Shown here piece by piece: positions 16,743 to 24,743 of a stretch of DNA of 32,240 bases. The translations under genes and the position numbers were made by a program. Position 1 is the stretch's first letter; each line of letters opens with the position of its first letter. Source of the stretch: Phycisphaerae bacterium (lineage in GTDB: Bacteria > Planctomycetota > Phycisphaerae > UBA1845); assembly GCA_030429365.1 (NCBI GenBank), contig JAUIEW010000025.1, positions 1-32,240 on the forward strand. The letters run 5' to 3'. The notes beneath the pieces were generated by a model that was not told the origin of the DNA, made no database searches, and saw nothing but the letters and a program-made list of their open reading frames with translations.

Positions 16743-17708
16743 ATGTCAGTGACACAGATCGAATCTAATACACGTCAGGCCGAACCCTCTTCACGTTTGC
16801 AGCGCTTCCTCAATTGCTATTGGCTTCGGCCTGAGAATGCATTCTGGATGAGCCTTCGCAGTCAAGCACTTGAGTCGCATCCAATGACGGGTCCGAGCAT
16901 TGACTTGAGTTGCGGCGACGGCGTGTTCAGCTTTCTTCATGCCGGCGGAGATTTCTCTTGCGAATATGACGTTTTTCAAGAGGTAGGCCATCTGGACGAT
17001 GTGCGCGACGCGTTCGCTGACATGTTTGATCATGCCAGTGTTGGACATGAGCCTGAAATTACTAATCGACCAGACTCGAAGTTTGATGTCGGCACGGATC
17101 TGAAGCCCAACATGCTTCTTAAAGCGTGCCGTCTCGATTTCTACGAATGCCTCGTCGAACATGACCACAACCTCGAGATGCCTTTCGAGAATGACGCCTT
17201 CCAAACCGTTCACTGCAATTCTGCCTATTGGGTTCAGAACATCGACCAGTTCATGCGCGAGCTGCGCCGCATCACCCGCAGCGGCGGCCGCATTCTCCTT
17301 TCGGTCAAACTCGATGCGATGCGCGACTACACACTCAACTCCCATCGCGACAAGCTCGGTCAGCGCTGGCTCGACATCATCGGACGCGGTCGAATCGAAT
17401 CCTGGCCCAGCCTGTGCAGCGACGAAACATGGAAGCAGCGATTCAAGTCTGCTGGTCTGGACATCGTCTCGCGTACGCCGTTCATCACCGCGACCCACGC
17501 GCACATCTGGGACATCGGCCTGCGTCCCATCGCCCCGCTGCTCGTCCGGATGGCCAATGCCTTGGAAGAGCACACGCGGCAGGAAATAAAGTCAGATTGG
17601 ATCGACCTGCTCTCCGAATTGTTGCTCCCACTCCACGATGCAAGCTTCAACCTCGCACCGCAAAAGCAGGAACCGGCGGAAATTCTCTACGAATTGACCC
17701 CAAATTAG
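16743..17708 (+). CDS. SAM-dependent methyltransferase
   Basis: The 321-aa product is a class I methyltransferase. It has motif I SIDLSCGDGVFSF (residues 52-64), an acidic segment DVGTDLKPNMLLKA (115-128) and the motif IV/post-IV region MPFENDAFQTVHCNSAYWVQ (146-165). The 'FMRELRRITRSGGRILLSV' helix-strand (170-188) resembles the Methyltransf_11/ubiE-like family. The region between motif I and motif II is longer than usual (residues 65-115). The substrate is unknown; position at the head of a sugar-acid cluster suggests a surface glycan or lipid-linked sugar. The ATG at 16743 is preceded only by a weak GGGAAAA. The next gene follows after 129 nt, which is loose compared with the tight overlaps further on. 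Confidence 0.8.
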   Translation: MSVTQIESNTRQAEPSSRLQRFLNCYWLRPENAFWMSLRSQALESHPMTGPSIDLSCGDGVFSFLHAGGDFSCEYDVFQEVGHLDDVRDAFADMFDHASVGHEPEITNRPDSKFDVGTDLKPNMLLKACRLDFYECLVEHDHNLEMPFENDAFQTVHCNSAYWVQNIDQFMRELRRITRSGGRILLSVKLDAMRDYTLNSHRDKLGQRWLDIIGRGRIESWPSLCSDETWKQRFKSAGLDIVSRTPFITATHAHIWDIGLRPIAPLLVRMANALEEHTRQEIKSDWIDLLSELLLPLHDASFNLAPQKQEPAEILYELTPN

Positions 17709-17837
17709 CGATTCAGACCGATCAAATGAGGTGAATTCTGTCTCCACCGCAGCATCGTCGGCGACCGATAACATCACTGGTGGCAGTGCGCAAACGCAAC
17801 GAAGTGCAACACCGCATCAAACGAGCTCGCAGTCTAA

Positions 17838-18824
17838 ATGGACGGTAGATTGGCAATGCATCCTCACGGAATCATGTTCCACCATTTTCACGGCGGCGCC
17901 CATGCGCCAAGCCAGGGTTCGATTGACGCTCAAGCGATGCGCGATCTGATCCAACACGTCGGCGTCGAACGAATCATCTCTGCTGACGAATGGCTCTGCC
18001 GCGCCGAGAGCGACAGCCTTGAACCTCAGGATGTATGCCTGACTTTCGACGACGCCCTTCGCTGCCAACTCGACATCGCCAAGCCGGTCCTGGACGAACT
18101 GGGGTTGACCGGTTTCTGGTTTGTGCACACGTCGATGCTGGAGGGCGAATACTCGCGGTTGGAAGTCTACCGTCAATTCCGCGAAACGTGCTTCGATTCA
18201 CTGATTCAGTTCTACAGCGCGTTTGAGGAACAAGCCCGCAATGCTGTCGGGTGCCAGACCGTTTCCAACGCGCTCGATCGTCTCGACATTGGAACGTACC
18301 TCGCCGAGTATCCATTCTACACACCGGCTGACCGGCGATTCCGTTTCATTCGAAACCAGATTCTCGGCGAAGAACGCTACACGAGAATCATGGACGACAT
18401 GATCGGCATGTTCGGGCAATCCATCGAAGCACTCGCAAGAGACCTTTGGATCAACGCGGAAGACATTCGCAACCTGTCCGACGCAGGTCATGTCATTGGC
18501 CTGCATTCGCACACGCATCCGGTCGCGATCGGCGAACTACCGCCCGATCGCCAGAAATGGGAATACAAGACGAACGCACAGAAGCTCGAAAATATCATCG
18601 GCAGTGCGCCAAGGGTAATGGCTCACCCGTGCAATTCCTACACACATGCAACGCTCGATGTCTTGCGCGAGTTGGGAATTGCGTTCGGGTTCCGCGCCAA
18701 CATGGTCGAGGGCAATTGGTCGCCTTTGGAATGCCCCCGTGAAGATCACAGTAACATCATCAGAGAAATGCAGGCATGCGAATCACCGTCTTCACCGGCA
18801 ACCAGCCTCGCCACGTCGCGTTGA
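17838..18824 (+). CDS. Polysaccharide deacetylase-like protein
   Basis: The 328-aa product belongs to the NodB-type carbohydrate esterase 4 superfamily. It has the metal and catalytic motif VCLTFDDA (residues 66-73), GLHSHTHP (221-228, the HxxxH metal ligands) and a C-terminal MAHPCNSYTHATLDVLRE (261-278). A large insert at about 105-205 separates the first two motifs. This form is often encoded in surface polysaccharide and sialic-acid-like loci, where it would remove N-acetyl groups. It has no signal peptide, so it probably acts on a cytoplasmic sugar intermediate. A TAA stands directly before the ATG at 17838; ATGs at 17856 or 17874 are also possible. The last 16 codons overlap the start of the formyltransferase gene, and the C-terminal tail looks non-conserved. 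Confidence 0.8.
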   Translation: MDGRLAMHPHGIMFHHFHGGAHAPSQGSIDAQAMRDLIQHVGVERIISADEWLCRAESDSLEPQDVCLTFDDALRCQLDIAKPVLDELGLTGFWFVHTSMLEGEYSRLEVYRQFRETCFDSLIQFYSAFEEQARNAVGCQTVSNALDRLDIGTYLAEYPFYTPADRRFRFIRNQILGEERYTRIMDDMIGMFGQSIEALARDLWINAEDIRNLSDAGHVIGLHSHTHPVAIGELPPDRQKWEYKTNAQKLENIIGSAPRVMAHPCNSYTHATLDVLRELGIAFGFRANMVEGNWSPLECPREDHSNIIREMQACESPSSPATSLATSR

Positions 18825-19570
18825 TTGAAGCGCTGGCCGACGTCGCCGACGAAGTCTTCGCGATTCAGGAATGCACGACGATCTTCCCAGGTCAGGTGAA
18901 TGACTTCTTTCGCAAGTCGGACACGATGCAGCGTTATTTTCGGCGTGTGCAGTCGGCAGAGCAATTGGTCTTTGGTCAACCAAGATTCGTACCGCCCCAT
19001 GCGAGACAATTGGCGCTTCGCATGGGGGACCTGTCGCAGACATCGCCAAGTGTGTTGGCTCCAGCGCTTCAGTCGGATGTCTATGTGGTGTTTGGGGCGA
19101 GTTACATCAAGGGGCCCCTGTGCGACCACCTGGTGGCCCACCGAGCGGTGAACATTCACATGGGTGTGTCGCCCCATTACCGCGGGAGTTCGACAAACTT
19201 CTGGGCGATGTACGATGACGCACCGCAGTATGTTGGCGCGACGATACACCGGCTGACGGCTGGTCTGGATTCGGGCCCGATCATCTGCCATTCGTTTCCG
19301 CGCGCGGAAGCGGCAGATCCGTTTGTCGTCGGCATGCAAGCCGTCCAGTCGGCCCATCGCGCGGTCGTGGGCATGTTGCAATCGAACGAGTTACTGCGCG
19401 TCGATCCGGTCGCGCAGAATCGTTCTCTGGAACGGCGCTATTCGCGCAACGCTGACTTCACGGACGACGTCGCGGCAGAGTACCTCGCGCGCATACCGAC
19501 GGCAGCAGACATGGAAAAGGCTCTAACCGAACGGACGTTTGATGGCATGATTCGTCCATTCGTTGCATGA
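18776..19570 (+). CDS. Formyltransferase-like protein (Fmt/sugar N-formyltransferase fold)
   Basis: The 264-aa product has the formyltransferase core with N126, H128 and D165 as the likely catalytic triad: AVNIHMGVSPHYRGSST and then GATIHRLTAGLDSGPII. N-IH....PHYRG and LD-GPII are the signature of methionyl-tRNA formyltransferase and of sugar N-formyltransferases that use 10-formyltetrahydrofolate. The usual C-terminal tRNA-binding domain of Fmt is absent, and the gene sits in a sugar cluster. A sugar amine is thus a more likely acceptor than Met-tRNA; this is inference. It starts inside the deacetylase gene (49-nt overlap), and its stop overlaps the next start as ATGA. Confidence 0.8.
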   Translation: MRITVFTGNQPRHVALIEALADVADEVFAIQECTTIFPGQVNDFFRKSDTMQRYFRRVQSAEQLVFGQPRFVPPHARQLALRMGDLSQTSPSVLAPALQSDVYVVFGASYIKGPLCDHLVAHRAVNIHMGVSPHYRGSSTNFWAMYDDAPQYVGATIHRLTAGLDSGPIICHSFPRAEAADPFVVGMQAVQSAHRAVVGMLQSNELLRVDPVAQNRSLERRYSRNADFTDDVAAEYLARIPTAADMEKALTERTFDGMIRPFVA

Positions 19571-21333
19571 GGCAAAGAGGAATTGACGCATTGAATACCG
19601 TATCGCATCGAACATTGTTCGCCATTCTCGCCCGCGGCGGCAGCAAGCGCCTGCCGGACAAGAACCTGCTTGAGATCGGCGGTGTTTCGTTGTTGGGTCG
19701 AGCGATCCAATGCGCCCGCGCCTGCGCCCACCGATTGCCAAACGACTGCACCGTCGTCGTTAACACCGACGCTGACGACATTGCCGAAGAGGCCAGACAT
19801 TGGGGCGCGGAAGTTCCTTTCATGCGCAGCGCCGAACTCGCCGGTGACACAACCCCGTCCATCGCTCCACTTCGCCATCTAGTCAATTGGTATGCCGACA
19901 AAGGCAAAACGTTTTCAGAAGTTGTCTTGCTTCAACCAACGTCGCCATTTCGATTGCCAGACGATGTCCTAAGCTGCATCATGCGGTTTCGCGAGAATCC
20001 TGACGCGACGTGTGTGAGCGTTTTGAGTGATCCAGACAACATCAGCAAATGGCGATACGAATCGCGCGACGACTGGCTTCACGCACCTTGCGAGAAGTCA
20101 TCGCAATCAAAGGATGCTTCGACCGTCGCGCTAAACGGCGCGGTGTATGCTTGTTCGCCGCGATGGATTCAGGAGAACGAAAAACTGTGTGTTGCCGGGC
20201 GATCAATGGGAGTCGCCATGCCCTCCCAGCGATCCATCGACATCGACACCGCTGACGATCTCGCACACGCCAGAGAATTTCACGCATCAACCGTCCCGTG
20301 GTCATCCGACCGCTGTTTTGTGATTGCGGAGGCGGGCGTCAATCACAACGGTTGCATCGAAACCGCCCGCAGGCTCGTCGAGGAAGCGGCCCGCGCCGGT
20401 GCCGACGCGATCAAGTTCCAGACGTTCTCTGCCGAACGGTTGGCCACTCGAAATGCCCCAAAAGCCGACTACCAAAAGCACAACGCCCCCGAGGACGAAT
20501 CGCAATTTGAAATGCTCCAGCGTCTGGAGCTCTCACCTGACGAACATCGCGCCCTGATTGAGCATTGCGATGCGAACAACATTCGCTTTCTGTCATCTGC
20601 CTTCTCCAATGAAGACATCGATCTTCTCGACGAGTTGGATGTGTCGGCGATCAAGCTCGGCAGCGCGGAGATTACCAATCACCCGTTGTTGGCGCACGCA
20701 GCCAGCACGCTCCGCCCGATCATTCTCTCGACGGGCTGCAGTTGGTTGGACGAAGTGGAATCCGCGGTTCGCGTCTTGCGGGAAAATGGATGCACCGACC
20801 TCGCCTTGTTGCATTGCGTCAGCGCCTATCCCGCCGCCTGTAAAGACGTCAACTTGCGGGCGATGACCACCCTGGCAGGTGCGACCGGCGTGCCGATCGG
20901 ATTCAGCGACCACACCGAAGGCATTGCGCTTGCGGGTGCGGCGGTCGCGATGGGCGCTCGTATCATCGAGAAACACTTCACACTCGATCGGACTGCGGAT
21001 GGACCAGATCACCGTGCATCGCTTGAGCCGGCTTCACTCAGATCCATGATCGAGTCGATTCGCGCGATTGAATCGGCCATGGGCGACGGCATCAAGCGCC
21101 CTACCGATGCCGAGATGAACACACGACAGGTGGCCCGACGAAGCCTTGTTGCGGTGCAGGACCTTGACGTTGGCACGGTCCTGGAACCCAGGCATCTCGC
21201 AGCGAGACGCCCCGGCACCGCGATACCCCCGTCAGAACTCAAGCGTGTGCTTGGGCAGATCATTGTCAAAAACGTTCGATTAGACGAACCATTGACCTGG
21301 GACCACTTTGCCCCTGCGGAGGCCGCGTCGTGA
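19567..21333 (+). CDS. Fused CMP-nonulosonate cytidylyltransferase and nonulosonate synthase (NeuA-NeuB)
   Basis: A single 588-aa frame joins two enzymes. Residues 15-240 are a NeuA-type cytidylyltransferase: ARGGSKRLPDKN at 22-33, LLQPTSPFRLPDDV at 121-134 and SIDIDTADDL at 223-232. Residues 249-505 are a NeuB-type synthase that condenses PEP with an N-acetylhexosamine: FVIAEAGVNHNG at 251-262, AIKFQTF at 281-287, GFSDHTEG at 445-452 and EKHFTLDR at 468-475. A SAF (antifreeze-like) domain ends the protein at about 523-582. NeuA activates the acid that NeuB makes, so the fusion joins two consecutive steps. The ATG overlaps the previous stop; a TTG at 19591 with AGAGGA upstream is an alternative start. 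The substrate (ManNAc or a 6-deoxy di-N-acetyl sugar) cannot be decided. Confidence 0.93.
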   Translation: MRQRGIDALNTVSHRTLFAILARGGSKRLPDKNLLEIGGVSLLGRAIQCARACAHRLPNDCTVVVNTDADDIAEEARHWGAEVPFMRSAELAGDTTPSIAPLRHLVNWYADKGKTFSEVVLLQPTSPFRLPDDVLSCIMRFRENPDATCVSVLSDPDNISKWRYESRDDWLHAPCEKSSQSKDASTVALNGAVYACSPRWIQENEKLCVAGRSMGVAMPSQRSIDIDTADDLAHAREFHASTVPWSSDRCFVIAEAGVNHNGCIETARRLVEEAARAGADAIKFQTFSAERLATRNAPKADYQKHNAPEDESQFEMLQRLELSPDEHRALIEHCDANNIRFLSSAFSNEDIDLLDELDVSAIKLGSAEITNHPLLAHAASTLRPIILSTGCSWLDEVESAVRVLRENGCTDLALLHCVSAYPAACKDVNLRAMTTLAGATGVPIGFSDHTEGIALAGAAVAMGARIIEKHFTLDRTADGPDHRASLEPASLRSMIESIRAIESAMGDGIKRPTDAEMNTRQVARRSLVAVQDLDVGTVLEPRHLAARRPGTAIPPSELKRVLGQIIVKNVRLDEPLTWDHFAPAEAAS

Positions 21334-22586
21334 GACAAATAACCTTGGTTACGACATCACGCAGCGAATGGGGCATCCAGCGACCGATCGCGGAAGCTCT
21401 CAGGGACCGTGACGATGTCGCCCTCAGTATTGTGGCAGGCGGCATGCACCTTTCCAAGGTGTTTGGAACGACGGTCACAGACATCCAGGCAGATGGATTC
21501 GAGGTTTCGGCGGGACTCGCCTACTTGCCGCCGGGGGACACTGAACTCGACGTTGCCCATGGCATGAGCCAAGGTGTCACTTCGTTCGCCAGGTGTTTCG
21601 CAGGCGCCCGTCCAGATCTGATCAGCGTTCTGGGCGACCGATACGACATGTTCCCCGCGGTCATTGCAGCGCTCCCATTCGGTATCCCTATTGCGCACAT
21701 TCACGGCGGCGAACGAACTGAAGGGGCGTTCGATGACAGCATTCGTCACGCAATCACCAAGATGAGCCACATTCATCTTACATCGACGCGTGAGTATGCC
21801 GATCGCGTGATCCAGATGGGCGAATCACCAGAGAATGTCCATTGTGTCGGAGCGCCCGGGCTGGACGACATCGCTTCATACACCCCGATTGATAATGCCA
21901 CACTTCGCGAGACGTACGGCTTTGAAACCGGAAAGACAAACGTACTTGTCATCTACCATCCCGAGACAAGAGCCCATACCTATCGAACGCCCGCTGAATC
22001 CATGGCCGTCTTGCTCGGTGCGGTCGAAGAATCCTTGGGTGACAACGCCAACATTGTCATAATCTCACCGAACGCGGACACAGGCTTTGGCGGCATCAAT
22101 GCCGTCATCGAAAACTACTGCGAAGAGCATGCCCGGGCGCTTCATTTTCAAACGATCCCGCGGCGGGCATTTCTTTCTCTGATGGACTCAGCGACGCTGA
22201 TGATCGGCAACAGTTCTGCCGGCATCATCGAAGCGCCCAGTTTCAAAACACCTGCAATCAATGTGGGAACGAGGCAGGCTGGGCGCATCCGCGCAGCCAA
22301 CGTAATCGACACCGAGGCGGATCCAATCGCGATTGGCCGCGCGATCAAACGTGCGCAGTCAGCCGAATTTCTCGCGTCATTGCGTGATTTGGAAAATCCA
22401 TACGGAGACGGTCAAAGCGCCGAACGCATCGCCGATATTCTCGCGACAACACCCATCACGCCTCAACTGCTCGCCAAGCAATTCGTTGATCAACCAGATT
22501 GCTCGCCCCACAACTTGGCAAGTTCAACCAGCACACGGACAGCCGACTCCATTTCTTCCAGGCACGCCCACTCTTTCGGCGAGTGA
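21330..22586 (+). CDS. neuC: UDP-N-acetylglucosamine 2-epimerase (hydrolysing), NeuC/LegG family
   Basis: NeuC releases UDP from UDP-GlcNAc with inversion at C2 to give ManNAc, the NeuB substrate; LegG does the same on a di-N-acetyl sugar. The 418-aa product has LGDRYDMF at 101-108, AHIHGGERTEGAFDDSIRH at 122-140, IYHPETRAHTYRTP near 208-221, IGNSSAGIIEAPSF at 292-305 and NVGTRQAGRIRAANVI at 311-326. The start is GTG at 21330, overlapping the neuA-neuB stop (GTGA). The family normally ends near 'GDG.SAERI..IL' (residues 359-371). The last 32 codons overlap the 3' end of pepT on the other strand and look like antisense reading (S/T/H-rich), so the tail is probably a recent extension. Confidence 0.92.
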   Translation: MRQITLVTTSRSEWGIQRPIAEALRDRDDVALSIVAGGMHLSKVFGTTVTDIQADGFEVSAGLAYLPPGDTELDVAHGMSQGVTSFARCFAGARPDLISVLGDRYDMFPAVIAALPFGIPIAHIHGGERTEGAFDDSIRHAITKMSHIHLTSTREYADRVIQMGESPENVHCVGAPGLDDIASYTPIDNATLRETYGFETGKTNVLVIYHPETRAHTYRTPAESMAVLLGAVEESLGDNANIVIISPNADTGFGGINAVIENYCEEHARALHFQTIPRRAFLSLMDSATLMIGNSSAGIIEAPSFKTPAINVGTRQAGRIRAANVIDTEADPIAIGRAIKRAQSAEFLASLRDLENPYGDGQSAERIADILATTPITPQLLAKQFVDQPDCSPHNLASSTSTRTADSISSRHAHSFGE

Positions 22587-23722
22587 TAGTCGTGCATCCC
22601 GGTCGAAAGATTCGGGGTCGGCAACCCCATTTCAGTCAATCGCGAACCATCCGTCCCGCCGCGTACGAGCGAACTCTTGGGCTCCAGGCCCGCACGACTC
22701 ATTGCTTCGCGCGCAAGATCGACGGCTCGGGGTTCTTTGGCGATACCGGCGGCCATGTTGCGATACTGCTCCTTGATGACTACGCTGATCTGCGCTTTCG
22801 GATGTTCATCGAGAAGTTCGTTGGCGATCGAGTGCAACAGGTCGCGATACTCGGTGAGTTTGGCGTCATCAAAGTCGCGCAGCAAAATCCGGATCTTCGA
22901 TTCGGCCACACCACCCTCGAAAACATACGGATGCAAGAACCCTTCACGTCCTTCGGTGACAGCTGGATCGAGACGATCAGCCGGCATTCTTTGAATAAAC
23001 TCCGATGCAATGCGAATGGCGTTGACCATCTTGCCTTTGGCATAACCGGGGTGGGTGTTGACACCGGTCACGGTGACAGTCGCGAGGTCGGCTGAAAACG
23101 TCTCAAACTCAACATAGCCCTGCCCTTCGCCATCGAGCGTGTACCCGACAACCGCACCAAGCTTGTTCAATTCAACGTGATCGACGCCATGTCCGATTTC
23201 CTCATCGCATGTGAAACACACGCGAATGTCACCACGCTTGATTTCACCATGGTCCATCAGGTACTGGGCCGCGTCCATGATGACGGCGATCCCGGCTTTG
23301 TCGTCAGCGCCGAGCAAAGTGGTACCGTCAGTGGTGATGATCGTCTTTCCCTTCAGCGCCGCGAGGTCGTCATTTTCAGTTGGGCGGATGACCCGGCTGG
23401 TGCAACCGGGCAGGACAATGTCGCCGCCGTCGTAGCTTTCGTGCACAATGGGTTTGACGTTGAGTCCAGTGAATTCTGGCGAAGTGTCGACGTGGGCAAT
23501 CCAGGCAATCACCGGCGCATTTGGCATGTTCCCCGGGATGGTGCCCATGACGATTCCGTGCTCGTCCATCGACACATCTTTCAGGCCCATCGCCTCAAGT
23601 TCACCTGTCAGTAATTTCCCCATTTCAAGCTGCCCCGGCGAACTGGGGTAGTTTGAAGCGCCTTCGACTGCTCCGCTTTCGATTTTGACGTACCGGCAAA
23701 ACCGGTCGAGAAGTGAATCCAT
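22490..23722 (-). CDS. pepT: Peptidase T (tripeptide aminopeptidase)
   Basis: PepT is a cytoplasmic dizinc M20-family peptidase that removes the N-terminal residue of tripeptides. The length of 410 aa matches the family (about 408). Visible motifs are IAWIAHVDTSPEFTG (zinc His/Asp) at about 72-86, GTTLLGADDKAGIAVIMDAA at 133-152, VCFTCDEEIGHGVDHV with the catalytic Glu and zinc Glu, VTGVNTHPGYAKGKMVNA, and the C-terminal SLVRGGTDGSRLTEMGLPTP followed by NLSTGMHDYHSPKEW. The ATG at 23722 has GGAGGA about 8 nt upstream. Its last 97 nt overlap the 3' end of neuC on the opposite strand. Because PepT ends where the family ends, the unusual part of the overlap belongs to neuC. Confidence 0.95.
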   Translation of the reverse strand: MDSLLDRFCRYVKIESGAVEGASNYPSSPGQLEMGKLLTGELEAMGLKDVSMDEHGIVMGTIPGNMPNAPVIAWIAHVDTSPEFTGLNVKPIVHESYDGGDIVLPGCTSRVIRPTENDDLAALKGKTIITTDGTTLLGADDKAGIAVIMDAAQYLMDHGEIKRGDIRVCFTCDEEIGHGVDHVELNKLGAVVGYTLDGEGQGYVEFETFSADLATVTVTGVNTHPGYAKGKMVNAIRIASEFIQRMPADRLDPAVTEGREGFLHPYVFEGGVAESKIRILLRDFDDAKLTEYRDLLHSIANELLDEHPKAQISVVIKEQYRNMAAGIAKEPRAVDLAREAMSRAGLEPKSSLVRGGTDGSRLTEMGLPTPNLSTGMHDYHSPKEWACLEEMESAVRVLVELAKLWGEQSG

Positions 23723-24743
23723 CGGTTGTCCTCCGTCAGGGGGCTATTTGGACCAAACGTCGAATCCTATGACATGCGTGAGCCGTCCGAAAGTGGGCTG
23801 CTTCCATGGTCCTGAAATGCGTTGCAACCAACTTCGACGGGACCTCAGGCGACACCTTAGGCCTTTCAGCATTCTGCTTGACAGGAGGGCACCTGGGCCT
23901 ATACTCCGTTCGGCTGGACGAATTGTCCGCTAAGTATTTGTAATCAAACAGTTAACAACCGAAAGCCGCAACCGCGTGGGTGAGGTTTGAACGCACACGG
24001 GGTGTTGGGCGGTGATCGGCAGGTAAGGAATTTGTTTGCATTGAGGGTTCGCAAACTCTCACAGCGATTTAGCCTTAATAAGCAGTTGACGTACGAGAAA
24101 GTTGGTCGTTCGAGATTCTAATACCTCTTGACCACGAGTGAGCATCGCCGGATCCCGGATTCGAGACAGTCGGCAACCGGATCGGTGCCATCAGAAATCC
24201 ATCGTGTAGCGAGTCGTTTGATCATGATGTTGGTGTCCTGGTTCATTCTGAGTCTGGTGTTGGTTGTTGGCTGTGCGCGACGCGCATTGACCACGCTGCC
24301 AGAACTCCTCCCGAATGGGGTTATGCCGCCTGGAATGCCCCTGCTCGGAATTATGAAACTGCAAACCTGTTCCATTGCTTTTGGCGATGGACGGGCGGGT
24401 CGGTTTCACCGGACGCCACGTTGTCCTTCGGAAGCATGCGGTCGATCCATCAGGTATCTGCCGGTCCGCGCCCCTTTGCCCATCAACCGATCTGGGTAGA
24501 GCGATCGATCTTTGATGTTCGAATCGATCAGGACAACAAAACCGATCCGCACACGTTGGTGGTCTAGAATCTCATTCTTTCTCCAAATCGCTGTTAGACC
24601 CCTCGGTTGAATCAGGCCCATCGTTGATGGTGGCTGGCCCAGCCCACCCCTCATTGCAAGCTCCAGAGTCCCGCGAATGCTTCGCCCGGATACACGACGG
24701 ACGTTCGCGTAAAAATTGAAACCCTAAACTGGATGGACTTCAG
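23723..24743. other. Gene-poor kilobase between pepT and rny
   Basis: About 1 kb separates the divergent pepT and rny, with no recognised gene. It holds the promoters of both. Also visible are a hairpin GTTTGC-11 nt-GCAAAC at 24034-24056, a doubtful lipoprotein-like frame (24227-24499) and a short near-palindrome GGCTGGCCCAGCC at about 24633-24645. The last is related in flavour, not in sequence, to the palindromic repeats elsewhere in the window. A structured RNA is possible, but no known family (tmRNA, RNase P RNA, 6S) could be supported. Confidence 0.5.
24227..24499 (+). CDS. Doubtful or degenerate small lipoprotein ORF
   Basis: This frame starts MLVSWFILSLVLVVGC, a short but good type II signal with lipobox VVGC, and then runs 75 more codons. 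The mature part is Pro/Arg/Ser-rich and not protein-like towards the end (PVRAPLPINRSG). The -1 frame is open without a start codon from upstream of 24180 to a TAG at 24565. Its last part (RSIHQVSAGPRPFAHQPIWV, SIFDVRIDQDNKTD) looks more like real protein. A frameshifted relic is one explanation; chance is another. No ribosome-binding site was seen. Confidence 0.22.
   Translation: MLVSWFILSLVLVVGCARRALTTLPELLPNGVMPPGMPLLGIMKLQTCSIAFGDGRAGRFHRTPRCPSEACGRSIRYLPVRAPLPINRSG

Noticed and set aside
23758-23767. GGATTCGACG on the minus strand, as at tmRNA 5' ends
   Set aside because: It lies about 35 nt before the pepT start with no room for a tmRNA body and no matching acceptor stem.
24051-24090. 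tmRNA-like string (GCAAAC ... TTTAGCCTTAATAAGC) resembling a tag reading frame
   Set aside because: The TAA is not in frame with the GCA codon, and there is no tRNA-like acceptor, T-arm or GGGG-type 5' end within 400 nt on either side.
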